A DNA stretch of 64,000 nucleotides from NCBI RefSeq assembly GCF_014646755.1, contig NZ_BMNW01000002.1, positions 308,035 through 372,034 of the forward strand, written 5' to 3'. Positions 9,759 through 18,216 of the stretch are shown piece by piece. This DNA comes from Pseudomonas asuensis (GTDB lineage: Bacteria; Pseudomonadota; Gammaproteobacteria; Pseudomonadales; Pseudomonadaceae). Made by a program: the position numbers and the translations under genes. The notes beneath the pieces were generated by a model, which had not been told where the DNA came from, ran no database searches, and saw nothing but the letters and a program-made list of their open reading frames with translations. The first letter of the stretch is position 1. Every line of letters starts with the position of its first letter.

Positions 9759-10586
9759 TTATCCTGCTCTGGCCAATCCATAGGCCAGTGAGTATTGACC
9801 GTATGCATTGGCATTGATGCGTTGTCGATAACGAAACCACACCATACAGAACGCAACGGCAAGCAGCACCTCTGCAAGATCCCCACCGTAATACATCCAC
9901 TGTGCTGCGGACTCGATTTCAGCCAGCTCATAGGCGAGTCCGTGTGGGTAACCAAATCCATACATGATCTTGGCTAACCCCGCATGGGCAGCCATGGCAG
10001 CGAACAGCACGATCAGCCGCAAACGCAGCGTGGGTCTGTGAGGCGCCGGGTCAGGCCCAGCGATGGCCCAGGTGAACAGATACCCTGACACGATAAAATG
10101 AAAATGCAGCCAACCATGAATCCAGGGGCTGGCCTGACTCACTGCAAAAAATGACGTCAGATACAAGACATACATACTACCGATATCAAGTAACGCCGCT
10201 GTTATCGGATGAGTCAGTACACGCAGTAATCGAGTCGCCAGTAGCCGGACCAGGACTCGTGCCACGCTCACGGGCGCTGCCCTTAGCAATAGCAATCCAG
10301 GTGCGCCGAATACCAGGCCCAAGGGCGCAAACATGCCTAATAGGAGGTGTTGCAGCATGTGCCCGCGAAGGTCCTGATGGGCAAAGCTTGATACGGGGGG
10401 CATAAAGGCGAGCACAATCAACATAATGCCGACCGCAAAGCTGAGCGTACGCCAGCCAGACCATGCCCGGCCCCGCCGCTGCAAGCAGATCACTCCAGCA
10501 CAATAGAAGAGCCAGACAATGATAACCAGCAGGATTGGGATTATTGCCACATGCCCTGGCCCAAGGAAGTAGTCTGGCATCACCAC
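9759..10586 (-). CDS. CtaG-like cytochrome c oxidase assembly membrane protein
   Basis: 275 residues from GTG at 10586 (GGGAG 7 nt upstream; an ATG two codons later is possible). About seven hydrophobic helices, with the family-typical opening GPGHVAIIPILLV and a conserved HMLQHLLLGMFAPLGLVFGAP segment. This is the Caa3_CtaG family, linked to copper insertion or assembly of heme-copper oxidases, although many proteobacterial members sit away from cox operons as here. It lies 17 bp after the DUF2243 gene and is probably co-transcribed with it. Confidence 0.85.
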   Translation of the reverse strand: MVMPDYFLGPGHVAIIPILLVIIVWLFYCAGVICLQRRGRAWSGWRTLSFAVGIMLIVLAFMPPVSSFAHQDLRGHMLQHLLLGMFAPLGLVFGAPGLLLLRAAPVSVARVLVRLLATRLLRVLTHPITAALLDIGSMYVLYLTSFFAVSQASPWIHGWLHFHFIVSGYLFTWAIAGPDPAPHRPTLRLRLIVLFAAMAAHAGLAKIMYGFGYPHGLAYELAEIESAAQWMYYGGDLAEVLLAVAFCMVWFRYRQRINANAYGQYSLAYGLARAG

Positions 10587-10603
10587 GCAAAGACTCCCTG
10601 AGA

Positions 10604-11068
10604 TTACGGGCTAACGTAGGTACGTCGGGCTTTTCGCAACAATACAAAGCTGATCAGCAGTAATACGACAGCGGTTAGATTCCAGAGAATGTCATACACC
10701 AACAGGTTTTCGACATACCGGATCTGATGAAGCCGCAGTACCTTGTGATCGATCAGCCCATCAAACAGCTGAAAAGCGCCCATGCCAAAAAAGAAACCAG
10801 CCCAGGCGTGGGCCTTGGCAAACAGTTTCCGCTCACGCAGCTCTGCCACCATGAAAAATCCAAGAATAAGCAGAATGAGCTCGGCTGAATGCAGGAGGCC
10901 ATCCGATAACAGGGCAAATGTACCTGTGCCGCAGTCTACGAAATGGTGCCAGGCCAAAAACTGGTGAAAGATGATCTCATCAATAGCGGCCATGAAGCCG
11001 ATCCCGATGAGCAAGGCGGCCATTAATGATCGACGCGCCAGAAGCGTGGCTGATGTTCCGGTAGCCAT
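10604..11068 (-). CDS. DUF2243 membrane protein
   Basis: 154 residues with four predicted membrane helices. Characteristic features are GIGFMAAIDEIIFHQFLAWHH near the N-terminus and LFDGLIDHKVLRLHQIRY in the middle, both carrying His and Asp residues suited to metal binding. The family often neighbours CtaG-like proteins, as here, suggesting a shared role in metal or oxidase biology (inference). Confidence 0.85.
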   Translation of the reverse strand: MATGTSATLLARRSLMAALLIGIGFMAAIDEIIFHQFLAWHHFVDCGTGTFALLSDGLLHSAELILLILGFFMVAELRERKLFAKAHAWAGFFFGMGAFQLFDGLIDHKVLRLHQIRYVENLLVYDILWNLTAVVLLLISFVLLRKARRTYVSP

Positions 11069-11220
11069 GGGCTTTCCTTCCTGTCTCTATAAACTCATCT
11101 GCCTCATCCAGTCTCCCGGACAAGCCTCTGCTGAGTAAGACGCAGGACGAACAAGATCGTTCGAGGAAAGCCAACGGCTCAGGGTAGCTAACCGCTACCT
11201 CCCAGCTATCGGGTCAAGCA

Positions 11221-11598
11221 TCACTCTACCCGTATGGCGGAATGCACATCCTTACTCTCAATCCATCCCTCCACAGGCTGATCACCTGCCTCAATCTGGA
11301 TCTTTTTCCAGCGTTTGTACTCGCGAGTATCCACTACTCGTACAGACGTGCCGGCGGCCAGATGGGTTTGGATATTTCCACGACGGGCAGCCACGGTGTC
11401 ATAGACGACAGGCCATTTACGTACCAATACGTTGTCCGTCTGCAAATGCCAGGTTTGCTCCGGACCTGCTTCACGAAACGATACTTCAGCCGCAGATGTC
11501 GTGATTGAAGAGAAAGAGGCACCCAAAACAGCCAGCCCGAGCACAAGGTGTTGTGCGGGCTTGAACATACGAATCGGGTGTTTCCTTGAGATTGCCAT
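11221..11598 (-). CDS. Secreted SH3-like domain protein
   Basis: 125 residues from ATG at 11598 (GGAG 7 nt upstream). A signal peptide ends near the TTSAAEV stretch (about residue 37). The mature part resembles a bacterial SH3 domain: VLVRKWPVVYDTVAARRGNI, AAGTSVRVVDTREYKRWKKI and EGWIESKDV. Such domains often bind cell-wall peptides. Monocistronic; specific role unknown. Confidence 0.65.
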   Translation of the reverse strand: MAISRKHPIRMFKPAQHLVLGLAVLGASFSSITTSAAEVSFREAGPEQTWHLQTDNVLVRKWPVVYDTVAARRGNIQTHLAAGTSVRVVDTREYKRWKKIQIEAGDQPVEGWIESKDVHSAIRVE

Positions 11599-11788
11599 TA
11601 AGTCGCTCCATGCAATGATGGCGCTATGACAGTGTCTTGCTTAGCAGGTTCGGTGCAATTAATCGTTATTTGAATGAATTAAGAAGGATGGTACGGATCA
11701 TAGCGGTAAGAACGCTGGCATCGAGCCTGACGCCGACTCTGCCAAGCGGCCATGATGAGCCAAAACCAACAAGGACGCAGCGGTTACC

Positions 11789-12727
11789 GTGCTACAGATA
11801 CTCTCTATCACGACCCCCATCTTTATCCTGATCGGCCTCGGCTTTTTCGCTTCCAAAAGCGGCATTCTGGTGCGAGAGCAGATACGTGGCCTGGGCAGCT
11901 TTGTCATCACCTTTGCCATGCCGGCCTTGATTATCCGGGCATTATCCGAAAGCCCAATCGAGCAGGTTTTCAATAAATCCTATCTCATCGCCTATGCCGC
12001 AGGCTCACTGTTGGTCTTTGCCGGCGGCTTTTGCTTTACCCGCTACAAACTCAAACAAAACCTGGATGTAAGCGCCATTACGGCCATGGGCATGTCAGTG
12101 TCCAACAGTGGCTTTATTGGGTATCCCATTGCCGTACTCGTATTGGGGCAACCGGCTGCGGTAGCGTTGGCCCTAAACATGCTAGTGGAAAACATGCTGA
12201 TGATCCCACTGGCCCTGGCCCTGGCCGAAGCCAGCCGTTCGAGTGAGGGCGGCGTGTTGAAAGTGCTCTTGGACATCGTAAAGCGACTGGGTAAAAACCC
12301 GATGATCATTGCGATCCTTGTCGGGCTCCTGCTGTCAGCATTACAGATCAAATTGCCTATTGCGATCTATACCGTGATCGACATGCTGGCCCATGCCTCA
12401 GCACCCACTGCCCTCTTTGTCATTGGCGCCACACTGTATGGCCTGAAGGCAAAAGGCATGCTGATCGATGTCGGCCGGATTGCGGGCAGCAAACTCATTC
12501 TACACCCGCTGGCCATCTTTCTGATGACCCTGACGCTACCTTCCATTGATCCAACGCTCAAGCTCGCAGCTGTTTTGTTTGCCAGCGCGCCGATGATGAG
12601 CATTTATCCGATCATAGGACAACGTTATGGACTGGAAGGCCGTTGCGCGGCTGCACTCATGGTAGCCACAACCGCCTCGTTTTTTACAATCAGTGCCCTG
12701 CTCATGTTTGTTAGCCCTGCACCGTGA
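11789..12727 (+). CDS. AEC (auxin efflux carrier) family transporter
   Basis: 312 residues from a GTG at 11789; AAGGA lies 13 nt upstream, somewhat far. About ten hydrophobic helices in two five-helix repeats. The segments ITAMGMSVSNSGFIGYPIAV and FASAPMMSIYPIIGQRYG match the conserved broken helices of the family. Bacterial members export malate, malonate or related organic anions; substrate here unknown. Confidence 0.87.
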   Translation: MLQILSITTPIFILIGLGFFASKSGILVREQIRGLGSFVITFAMPALIIRALSESPIEQVFNKSYLIAYAAGSLLVFAGGFCFTRYKLKQNLDVSAITAMGMSVSNSGFIGYPIAVLVLGQPAAVALALNMLVENMLMIPLALALAEASRSSEGGVLKVLLDIVKRLGKNPMIIAILVGLLLSALQIKLPIAIYTVIDMLAHASAPTALFVIGATLYGLKAKGMLIDVGRIAGSKLILHPLAIFLMTLTLPSIDPTLKLAAVLFASAPMMSIYPIIGQRYGLEGRCAAALMVATTASFFTISALLMFVSPAP

Positions 12728-12816
12728 CGCCAGGCCGCAGAGGGAAAATAAACCGCTTCGGGATATCCATGAGCCAATGCCGGTCTTATGTTTAGACTCG
12801 ATCACTGGAGGACGAG

Positions 12817-13194
12817 ATGAATATCAAAGCACTATCGGCCGTCGTAGCTATCAGCGCATCCCTTGCAAGCGGTGCCCTCTTCGCCCAGCAAGCCGCTGGC
12901 GATCATCAGCCTGCCAACAGCAAGTACCAATCCGAGGTGATAAAAAAAGCGCCTAATCAGTCTGAAGATGCCGCCGTCAAAGACCCTAACAGCGAAAACG
13001 AATACAAGGTGGGCAGTGAAGCACCAGACAAGTTTCAGCGTGACACCTATAGAATCAAGGACTGGAAGGCTCACGGCTTGAGTGCTCCAGATGAAAATCA
13101 GCACTGGGTCAAGATCGGCAACGATTATGTCCTGCTAAAGGACACCGAAGGTGCGATTATCAAAATCGTCAAAGGCCAAGACCCGAAGAAGTAA
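12817..13194 (+). CDS. RcnB-like periplasmic protein
   Basis: 125 residues beginning with a signal peptide (MNIKALSAVVAISASLASG, cleavage near residue 23), then a charged Lys/Gln-rich stretch. The C-terminal motif is HWVKIGNDYVLLKDTEGAII. That ending is typical of the RcnB family (nickel/cobalt homeostasis in E. coli), but many Pseudomonas members have no proven metal role. GGAGG lies 8 nt before the ATG. Followed by its own terminator. Confidence 0.8.
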   Translation: MNIKALSAVVAISASLASGALFAQQAAGDHQPANSKYQSEVIKKAPNQSEDAAVKDPNSENEYKVGSEAPDKFQRDTYRIKDWKAHGLSAPDENQHWVKIGNDYVLLKDTEGAIIKIVKGQDPKK

Positions 13195-13244
13195 CGGCGG
13201 ATTTGCCTACCGCTGGATCACCTAGCGGCTTAGGTTGTTGCATG

Positions 13245-13270
13245 AGGGCCGGTAACAATTGCCGGCCTTT
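13245..13270 (+). terminator. Rho-independent terminator after RcnB-like gene
   Basis: Stem GGCCGG / CCGGCC (13247-13252 and 13262-13267) with an A-T/G-T extension, 9-nt loop and a short T run, 51 bp after the stop codon. Confidence 0.75.
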
Positions 13271-13440
13271 ATGCTTATCAACATCAATAAAATGCCCTCG
13301 CTCTTCCTCTCTTTCTTGGTTACCTCGTTTCATCCAACTTTTCTTTCTAGTAATCGAACAGGCCTATTTCGACAGGCGCATCACACTGCTGATAGCGTAA
13401 CAGGCATACAGCCAGGCGCTGCCTTCTTGTCAGGGCGTAA

Positions 13441-13608
13441 CTAAATCAAGCGAGCCCCGACCAGAATATCGGCCACGGCCTGAAAGGTCGCTTCTGGAAC
13501 ACCCTCTCCCGCCGTCCGTTGGGCAATACGCTCAGCCAAGCTTCCGTTAACGGCATACGGAAGCCGCAACTGCTGTGCGTCCTGGATCATTTGCTGCGAC
13601 TGCTCCAA
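13441..13608 (-). pseudogene. Possible 3' remnant of a gene
   Basis: A 55-codon frame on the minus strand reads as plausible protein (…RLPYAVNGSLAERIAQRTAG…GARLI) and ends in TAG at 13443-13441. It is preceded immediately by an in-frame TAA at the edge of an AT-rich stretch and has no ribosome binding site. It looks like the surviving C-terminus of a truncated gene. I do not recognise the family. Confidence 0.3.
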
Positions 13609-13948
13609 TTAATACTTAAGTGTTATAAGTAGAAAATAATCGGCATAGTGCTATAAGCACATAATCATTCCACTAACAGCAAGCAAGTAAAATAGTGCAC
13701 AAAGCCTGATTATTGCATTATCAAACTATTGAGAGGCATCGATAACCTGAGCGGTTATGTCTAATGAGGTAGCTTTCTGAAAGACTGTATAACCTAGCTC
13801 TCGCTACCGTGGCCGGCAGATAAGTCCGTAGCCCGTGCAGCGCATACTTTGTGCCTACTGGATTAACGGACAGATTCGCATATTTTAAAAGCGATAGGCT
13901 CGCCCTACTCTAAACGCCAGGCTACCTCTGAATAGCACGAACTACCGA
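13609..13948. other. AT-rich intergenic stretch beside the Tus-like gene
   Basis: No gene visible. The first 130 bp are clearly AT-richer than the surrounding genes. GGTAGC (13770) and GCTACC (13803) form a loose inverted pair; otherwise nothing stands out. Confidence 0.4.
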
Positions 13949-14917
13949 TTACCGCTTCTGGTAAGTAGAAGAAACAGGTGTTCGTGCTACTGCCGTTGTG
14001 TCCTGGTTTACAGGCTTAGTGCTGCGCTTACGACCAGGAGATGTTTTGAGGTATAGCCCAAGACGCGGGATGATCTCCTGGCGAGGCACCTTGTCAGAGC
14101 GTTCAGCCTGAGCATTTTCCGCATCGAACTCTTCGAGCACATCAACCTTTGGCCAGGGCTGCTTTTCATCCAGCGAAACGAAAATAGGTAGATTGGCATG
14201 AGGCATGGCGTCGTAACGGGGGCTTTTGGAGAAATACAGCATTACCCGTGGGTGGGGTGCGATTGGACGGTAGCGATGCAGCTCGGCCTTGGCCTCCAGA
14301 AAACCCAATGCCTTGAGCTCAAGCCTCAGATTACGTTCCTTGTCCATATCGGCCTTGGCGACTGCATCAGCCAGCTGTGTCTCGATCTTCTCGATCACGT
14401 CTTTGACGGGAATGCTTTCCGGTGCTGCCGTCTTGCCTGCCCACGTAAACAAGATGCGCCGTGGCACGCCTTCGAACACCTGGATATGACGTTCGATCTG
14501 TTTGATGACAATGGGCAGTTTGAGAATACTTCTGAGATGCTTTCCCTTGGACAGCGATTTCAGATTCATGGACGCCGTTTCCTGCGCCAGCACCTCAAGG
14601 AAGCGGTCCCGCGCAGCATTGGCCTCGCGTGCAGACTCCAAAACTGACTGTGAAACCCCTATCCAGCCTGGCAGGCGCATCACGGTACTCGGGTGCTGCC
14701 CCTCTTCTTGCTCGAACTGCAAAATAGCCTTTTTAGCCGCTGCGATAGCAGGTTCGCCAACCAGCTCCATTGGCGTGATCTTGGTCTGACCCTTGGGTTC
14801 TTTGTTGATCGGAAGCAGCCAAACCTGCGCATGAATCACTGCCGAAGGCCACGTTGCATTGAAGGCCCGCTGGGCCTCTACCATTTCCTGCCACGCTTCA
14901 CGGATGTCAGTGATCAT
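13949..14917 (-). CDS. tus: Tus-family DNA replication terminus site-binding protein
   Basis: 322 residues from ATG at 14917, with GGAAGG and GAGG directly upstream; a longer frame begins at a TTG at 14989 that would include the promoter. Segments line up in order with E. coli Tus from memory: TVMRLPGWIGVSQSVLE (Tus AAVRLPGVLCYQVDNLSQ), RRILFTWAGK…VIEKIETQL (LRFGWANK…VLAQLEKSL), RPIAPHPRVMLYFSK (VKVQPIARVWYKG), VDVLEEFDAENAQ (VGELLNYDADNVQ) and EIIPRLGLYLKT (LIIPRLHLYVAD). Tus binds Ter sites and blocks replication forks in one direction. The protein carries about 35 extra basic, low-complexity C-terminal residues. Tus is not general in Pseudomonas; flanking DNA is AT-rich. Function inferred from similarity alone. 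Confidence 0.8.
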   Translation of the reverse strand: MITDIREAWQEMVEAQRAFNATWPSAVIHAQVWLLPINKEPKGQTKITPMELVGEPAIAAAKKAILQFEQEEGQHPSTVMRLPGWIGVSQSVLESAREANAARDRFLEVLAQETASMNLKSLSKGKHLRSILKLPIVIKQIERHIQVFEGVPRRILFTWAGKTAAPESIPVKDVIEKIETQLADAVAKADMDKERNLRLELKALGFLEAKAELHRYRPIAPHPRVMLYFSKSPRYDAMPHANLPIFVSLDEKQPWPKVDVLEEFDAENAQAERSDKVPRQEIIPRLGLYLKTSPGRKRSTKPVNQDTTAVARTPVSSTYQKR

Positions 14918-14929
14918 AAACGCCTCAAT

Positions 14930-14959
14930 CCTTCCAAAGTAATACCAACACTCATTATA
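14930..14959 (-). promoter_or_regulatory. tus promoter -10 with imperfect Ter-like sequence downstream
   Basis: Minus strand: a perfect TATAAT (14959-14954) lies 37 bp before the ATG; no good -35 is seen. Directly after it comes GAGTGTTGGTATTAC, which resembles the E. coli Ter core TGTTGTAACTA only loosely. E. coli tus is autorepressed by a Ter site at this position, so the resemblance is worth testing but weak. Confidence 0.4.
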
Positions 14960-14989
14960 GCTGACTGTTTTAAATTCTGTGGTAGCCAA

Positions 14990-15299
14990 GGCATAAAAAC
15001 GCTATTCAAGCCATTAAGTAAGCCATTACTTGACCACTTTGCTTAATTTAAATTTTGGTATCAGGATCCCACTGTAAAATGGGCTGGTATTATTAAAACA
15101 TATTTATTTTATGCTTTTACTGTTTCTCCATGCACCTTTTGTAGTGCACTGTTATCTCTTTGCTCTGGATAAAAGGTATTTACGTTCGTCGCCTCTAAGG
15201 CACTTTTTCGCTTCCAGCTTATCGGTCATTAAGCAAGGGATCATTTAACTCCCCTGGCTATTTTGGATCGACACGAGGTCCGCTCGGGTCAATCGGCAA
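14990..15299. other. AT-rich intergenic stretch, no gene seen
   Basis: Upstream of the tus-like gene and before the leader-like element. No convincing reading frame, terminator or repeat. Confidence 0.4.
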
Positions 15300-15495
15300 C
15301 CTGTATTGTAGTGAGGAGTCTTGAGATGCGCAGTCCCGTTTGTTTTAGCCGCCGCGACAAACTACGGCCCCTGTTCATCGCAGCTGACTGCATCATCGTA
15401 CAGTCCTCCCCTCTGGGTCCTTGATGGATGGACCCTTTTGCGGCAGCGAGTTGTTCTAAAGCTCGTTTCGGCCCGCTTTGCGGGCCTTCTTTTTT
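15300..15495 (+). ncRNA. Candidate leader/small RNA with short ORF and tandem hairpins
   Basis: A short frame at 15326-15424 (32 codons, MRSPVCFSRRDKLRPLFIAA…) has an excellent GAGGAG ribosome binding site 9 nt upstream. Its stop falls inside a hairpin GGGTCC/GGACCC followed by TTTT (15415-15438). A second, stronger terminator ends the unit at 15470-15495. The arrangement resembles an attenuator leader or a small RNA encoding a peptide. The downstream gene starts 131 bp further on. I could not match it to a known Pseudomonas RNA. Confidence 0.35.
15470..15495 (+). terminator. Strong rho-independent terminator
   Basis: Perfect 7-bp stem GGCCCGC / GCGGGCC with a TTT loop, followed by TTCTTTTTT. 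No classical gene ends just upstream, so it marks the end of a short transcript. Confidence 0.85.
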
Positions 15496-15625
15496 CTTCT
15501 GCATGTTCAGCATGCATGTACAACGTTAACGCTCAGGGCCACGCGCATGCTTCATCATCGACTGATGATGCATTTTGGCAGGCTGCGACCTGAGCAACGC
15601 CCGATACGCATGGGAGCTGCTCTCT

Positions 15626-16933
15626 ATGTTCAAACTCGCTTACGCCCCTTACAAAACTTGGACGACTATTCCTTCCCTCGGCATCCGTATGCATGCCCGT
15701 ACCTGGCTTGCCCATGAAGACGAGCTTCATCGGGTCCCGGTCATACTCATTCATGGCCTGGCACTTTCAAGCCGCTACATGGTTCCACTGGGTAGGCGTC
15801 TTGCTTCAATGGGCCATGACGTCATGGCACCGGATCTGCCCGGATTCGGACGTTCACCTGCACCCAAGATGTCCAAATGGCCAGCCGGTCCTGATGTCAG
15901 AGAGCAATCCAATCATTTATTGGCCTGGATGGATGCCAATGGAATCCACAAGGCCGTGCTGTGCGGCAATTCTGTGGGTGTACAAATTGCCGTAGAGATT
16001 GCTGCACGCTTTCCCGATCGTGTTGAACGCCTGATTCTTATTGCACCAACACCAGACCCGGCCTACCGTACACCGGCGCGACAATACGCTCGCCTGGTAT
16101 TGAACATGCCCTTCGAGAGCCCCTCGATCAATCCACTGATGCACATGGAGTATCTCTCCAATGGCTTACCCCGCATGGTGCAGCAGCTCCGCAGGACGGT
16201 ACATGACCCCATAGAAAACCGACTGTCACATGTGCAGGCCCCTACCCTCGTGGTTCGTGGGCAGTATGACAAAACGCTTACCCAGCAATGGGCAGAAGAA
16301 TTCACAAGCCTGCTTCCCAACGGCAAACTGGTGGTTGTAGATGGCGCCGCACATAACGCGCATTACACGGCCGCCCCGCTCATGTCGCAACTGATCCATC
16401 GCTTTATCGGTGGCCGCTTCGATACCCAGGCAACCCACATGAGTAATGAAGTTGTCGTACCCGGCATGGATCAAGGCCGCGACCCGCTGGCGCCTGTTAA
16501 ATTGTTGTCGCCTCGTATGCATGGTCTTCTGGACTATGCATCAGCAGGTCTCTGCCTGGCGCTGGCAGGTGTCAGCCATTGGGGGCCGCGTACCCGTCAG
16601 CTTTTCGCAATTGCGGGCCTTTCAACCGCGACTTACAGTCTTATGACTAACTATGAGTATGGTCTGGTGCGCAAGCTGCCGATGACGGTTCATTTGAATA
16701 TTGATACCTGCAGTGGACTGAAACTGCTACTTGCGGCCGCAACCCTGCTTCGCGGTGAACCTGTAGGCGGACGTTGGGCCGTTGCCGCCCAAGGCACGTT
16801 TAATTTGCTGGCCGTGGCAGCCACACGGGTCCCTATGGGGCCGGCTCGCCTGGTACCCATGCAGAACCTGCACCTCTCTGCTCCGGCGGACTACCACCCC
16901 CTTGCCGACTACCAGAGTACGCACTCTCAGTGA
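15626..16933 (+). CDS. Alpha/beta hydrolase fused to a C-terminal membrane domain
   Basis: 435 residues from ATG at 15626 (GGGAG 9 nt upstream). Residues ~1-275 are an alpha/beta hydrolase: oxyanion HG at 43-44, nucleophile elbow CGNSVG with Ser116, acid in VVRGQYDKT and His in VDGAAHNAHY. From about residue 300 the protein changes to a four-helix hydrophobic domain (LLDYASAGLCLALAGVSHWG, LFAIAGLSTATYSLMTNYEYG, LLLAAATLLRGE, WAVAAQGTFNLLAVAATR), resembling SPW/DoxX-like membrane repeats. The fusion would tether the catalytic domain to the inner membrane. Substrate unknown. Confidence 0.85.
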   Translation: MFKLAYAPYKTWTTIPSLGIRMHARTWLAHEDELHRVPVILIHGLALSSRYMVPLGRRLASMGHDVMAPDLPGFGRSPAPKMSKWPAGPDVREQSNHLLAWMDANGIHKAVLCGNSVGVQIAVEIAARFPDRVERLILIAPTPDPAYRTPARQYARLVLNMPFESPSINPLMHMEYLSNGLPRMVQQLRRTVHDPIENRLSHVQAPTLVVRGQYDKTLTQQWAEEFTSLLPNGKLVVVDGAAHNAHYTAAPLMSQLIHRFIGGRFDTQATHMSNEVVVPGMDQGRDPLAPVKLLSPRMHGLLDYASAGLCLALAGVSHWGPRTRQLFAIAGLSTATYSLMTNYEYGLVRKLPMTVHLNIDTCSGLKLLLAAATLLRGEPVGGRWAVAAQGTFNLLAVAATRVPMGPARLVPMQNLHLSAPADYHPLADYQSTHSQ

Positions 16934-16976
16934 TCGAGCGCAGCTCTCAGGGCCACCGGACAGGATTGCCTGCCTT

Positions 16977-17339
16977 TTAGCCATAGCACGCGTAAGAGGA
17001 GCAGCCCGAAGAGCCTAATCGTGACGTTGCCCAACGGTATGCGTTGGGCAACTCGTTTTCTTCAACCGTCATGAAGTGCATACGCGCAGCAATGGAGCCA
17101 TTCACCAATCGCGTCCAGAACGCTGCAGGCAGTGCGTTGAAATAGCTATCCATATTCGCCTGCGACCTCCATTGGCCATACACCAGCCAACAGTTTCCAT
17201 CTTCTTGCGATGGCTTGATAGCAAAGGTGAAGCAGTGCTGCCCTGGATAGGGCAGGCCCTCAAGACATGCGCCAAGCGCAGCGGAGCGCCCTGGCCGGGC
17301 CTGGATCAAGAGCAACGATGTATGAGGCGATGCGGACAT
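16977..17339 (-). CDS. ABM-like (antibiotic biosynthesis monooxygenase fold) protein
   Basis: 120 residues from ATG at 17339 with GGAGAAGG 5 nt upstream. Small alpha-beta protein with LLLIQARPGRSAALGACLEGL at the start and CWLVYGQWRSQANMDSYFNALPA in the middle, the pattern of the dimeric ferredoxin-like ABM family. Members include cofactor-free monooxygenases and stress proteins. It follows the SDR gene by 47 bp on the same strand, so they likely form one operon controlled by the divergent AraC regulator. Confidence 0.65.
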   Translation of the reverse strand: MSASPHTSLLLIQARPGRSAALGACLEGLPYPGQHCFTFAIKPSQEDGNCWLVYGQWRSQANMDSYFNALPAAFWTRLVNGSIAARMHFMTVEENELPNAYRWATSRLGSSGCSSYACYG

Positions 17340-17386
17340 GAATCCTTCTCCAAGATGGGGTGTCACATTTTGAAAATGGAAGCTGC

Positions 17387-18124
17387 TTAATAAGGGCTCG
17401 CTGTAGGCCTGACGATGATTTCGCTTACATCCACTTCAGCGGGCTGTTCGATAGCAAACGCAATGGCTCGCGCGATCGACTCGGCTGAAATAGCACCTTG
17501 GCGAAAGGCACTCATGGCTGCCTGAGCGGTTGGGTCTGTAATAGTTTCAGCCAGCTCGGACTCAGTTACCCCAGGTGAAATCACAGTGACCCGTATATCG
17601 GCACCTACTTCCTGCCGCAAACCTTCGGAAATGGCTCTGACGGCAAACTTGGTTGCGCAGTAGACTGCTGCCGTGGGGCTGACAGTGTGCCCGCCGATCG
17701 AAGACAGATTGATGAACTGTCCGCTACGCTGTTGTTGCATAACCGGCAGACCGGCAGCAATCCCGTGGAGCACACCTCGAATGTTTACATCGATCATGCG
17801 ATTCCATTCTTCGACTTTAAGCGCCTCAAGCTTGGAAAGGGGCATCACGCCCGCATTATTGACGAGAACATCCAGGCGCCCACCCTGCTGCTGCGCAAAA
17901 TGCACAAACGCTTGCATCTCATCCAGCGCCGTGACATCGAGCCGGCTGTAGTCAGCCTTGCCGCCCTGAGCCTGGATCTCGGCCACCAGCGACTCAAGCC
18001 GCTCCGTACGACGTGCCCCCAGAATGACGTAACCGCCTCGTGCAGCCAGATACCGTGCGGTTGCTTCGCCAATGCCGCTGCTGGCACCGGTAATCGCAAT
18101 GACTTTGCCTTCAAGACCTTTCAT
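17387..18124 (-). CDS. SDR-family oxidoreductase
   Basis: 245 residues. Classical short-chain dehydrogenase: cofactor motif TGASSGIG at 12-19, NNAG at 89-92, catalytic Ser in INLSSIGG and YCATK (Tyr155, Lys159). An Arg pair after beta-2 (GARRTERL) favours NADP(H). Substrate unknown; the pairing with an ABM-like protein and divergent AraC regulator is a common inducible stress or xenobiotic arrangement. Confidence 0.9.
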   Translation of the reverse strand: MKGLEGKVIAITGASSGIGEATARYLAARGGYVILGARRTERLESLVAEIQAQGGKADYSRLDVTALDEMQAFVHFAQQQGGRLDVLVNNAGVMPLSKLEALKVEEWNRMIDVNIRGVLHGIAAGLPVMQQQRSGQFINLSSIGGHTVSPTAAVYCATKFAVRAISEGLRQEVGADIRVTVISPGVTESELAETITDPTAQAAMSAFRQGAISAESIARAIAFAIEQPAEVDVSEIIVRPTASPY

Positions 18125-18216
18125 ACAAACCCCCTTACTTGTCAGTTATAGGCGGCCGGTATTGCCGCTTCAGTGACAAAGCTAGGGCTTAAGGTCGCTT
18201 TCGCGTTAGACGAATC

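Noticed and set aside
13203-13444. Two short plus-strand frames after the RcnB-like gene
   Set aside because: Low-complexity translation, overlapping the terminator, with no start signals.
15289-15513. 74-residue minus-strand frame over the leader element
   Set aside because: It reads through both hairpins and has poor amino-acid character; likely the antisense of the plus-strand element.
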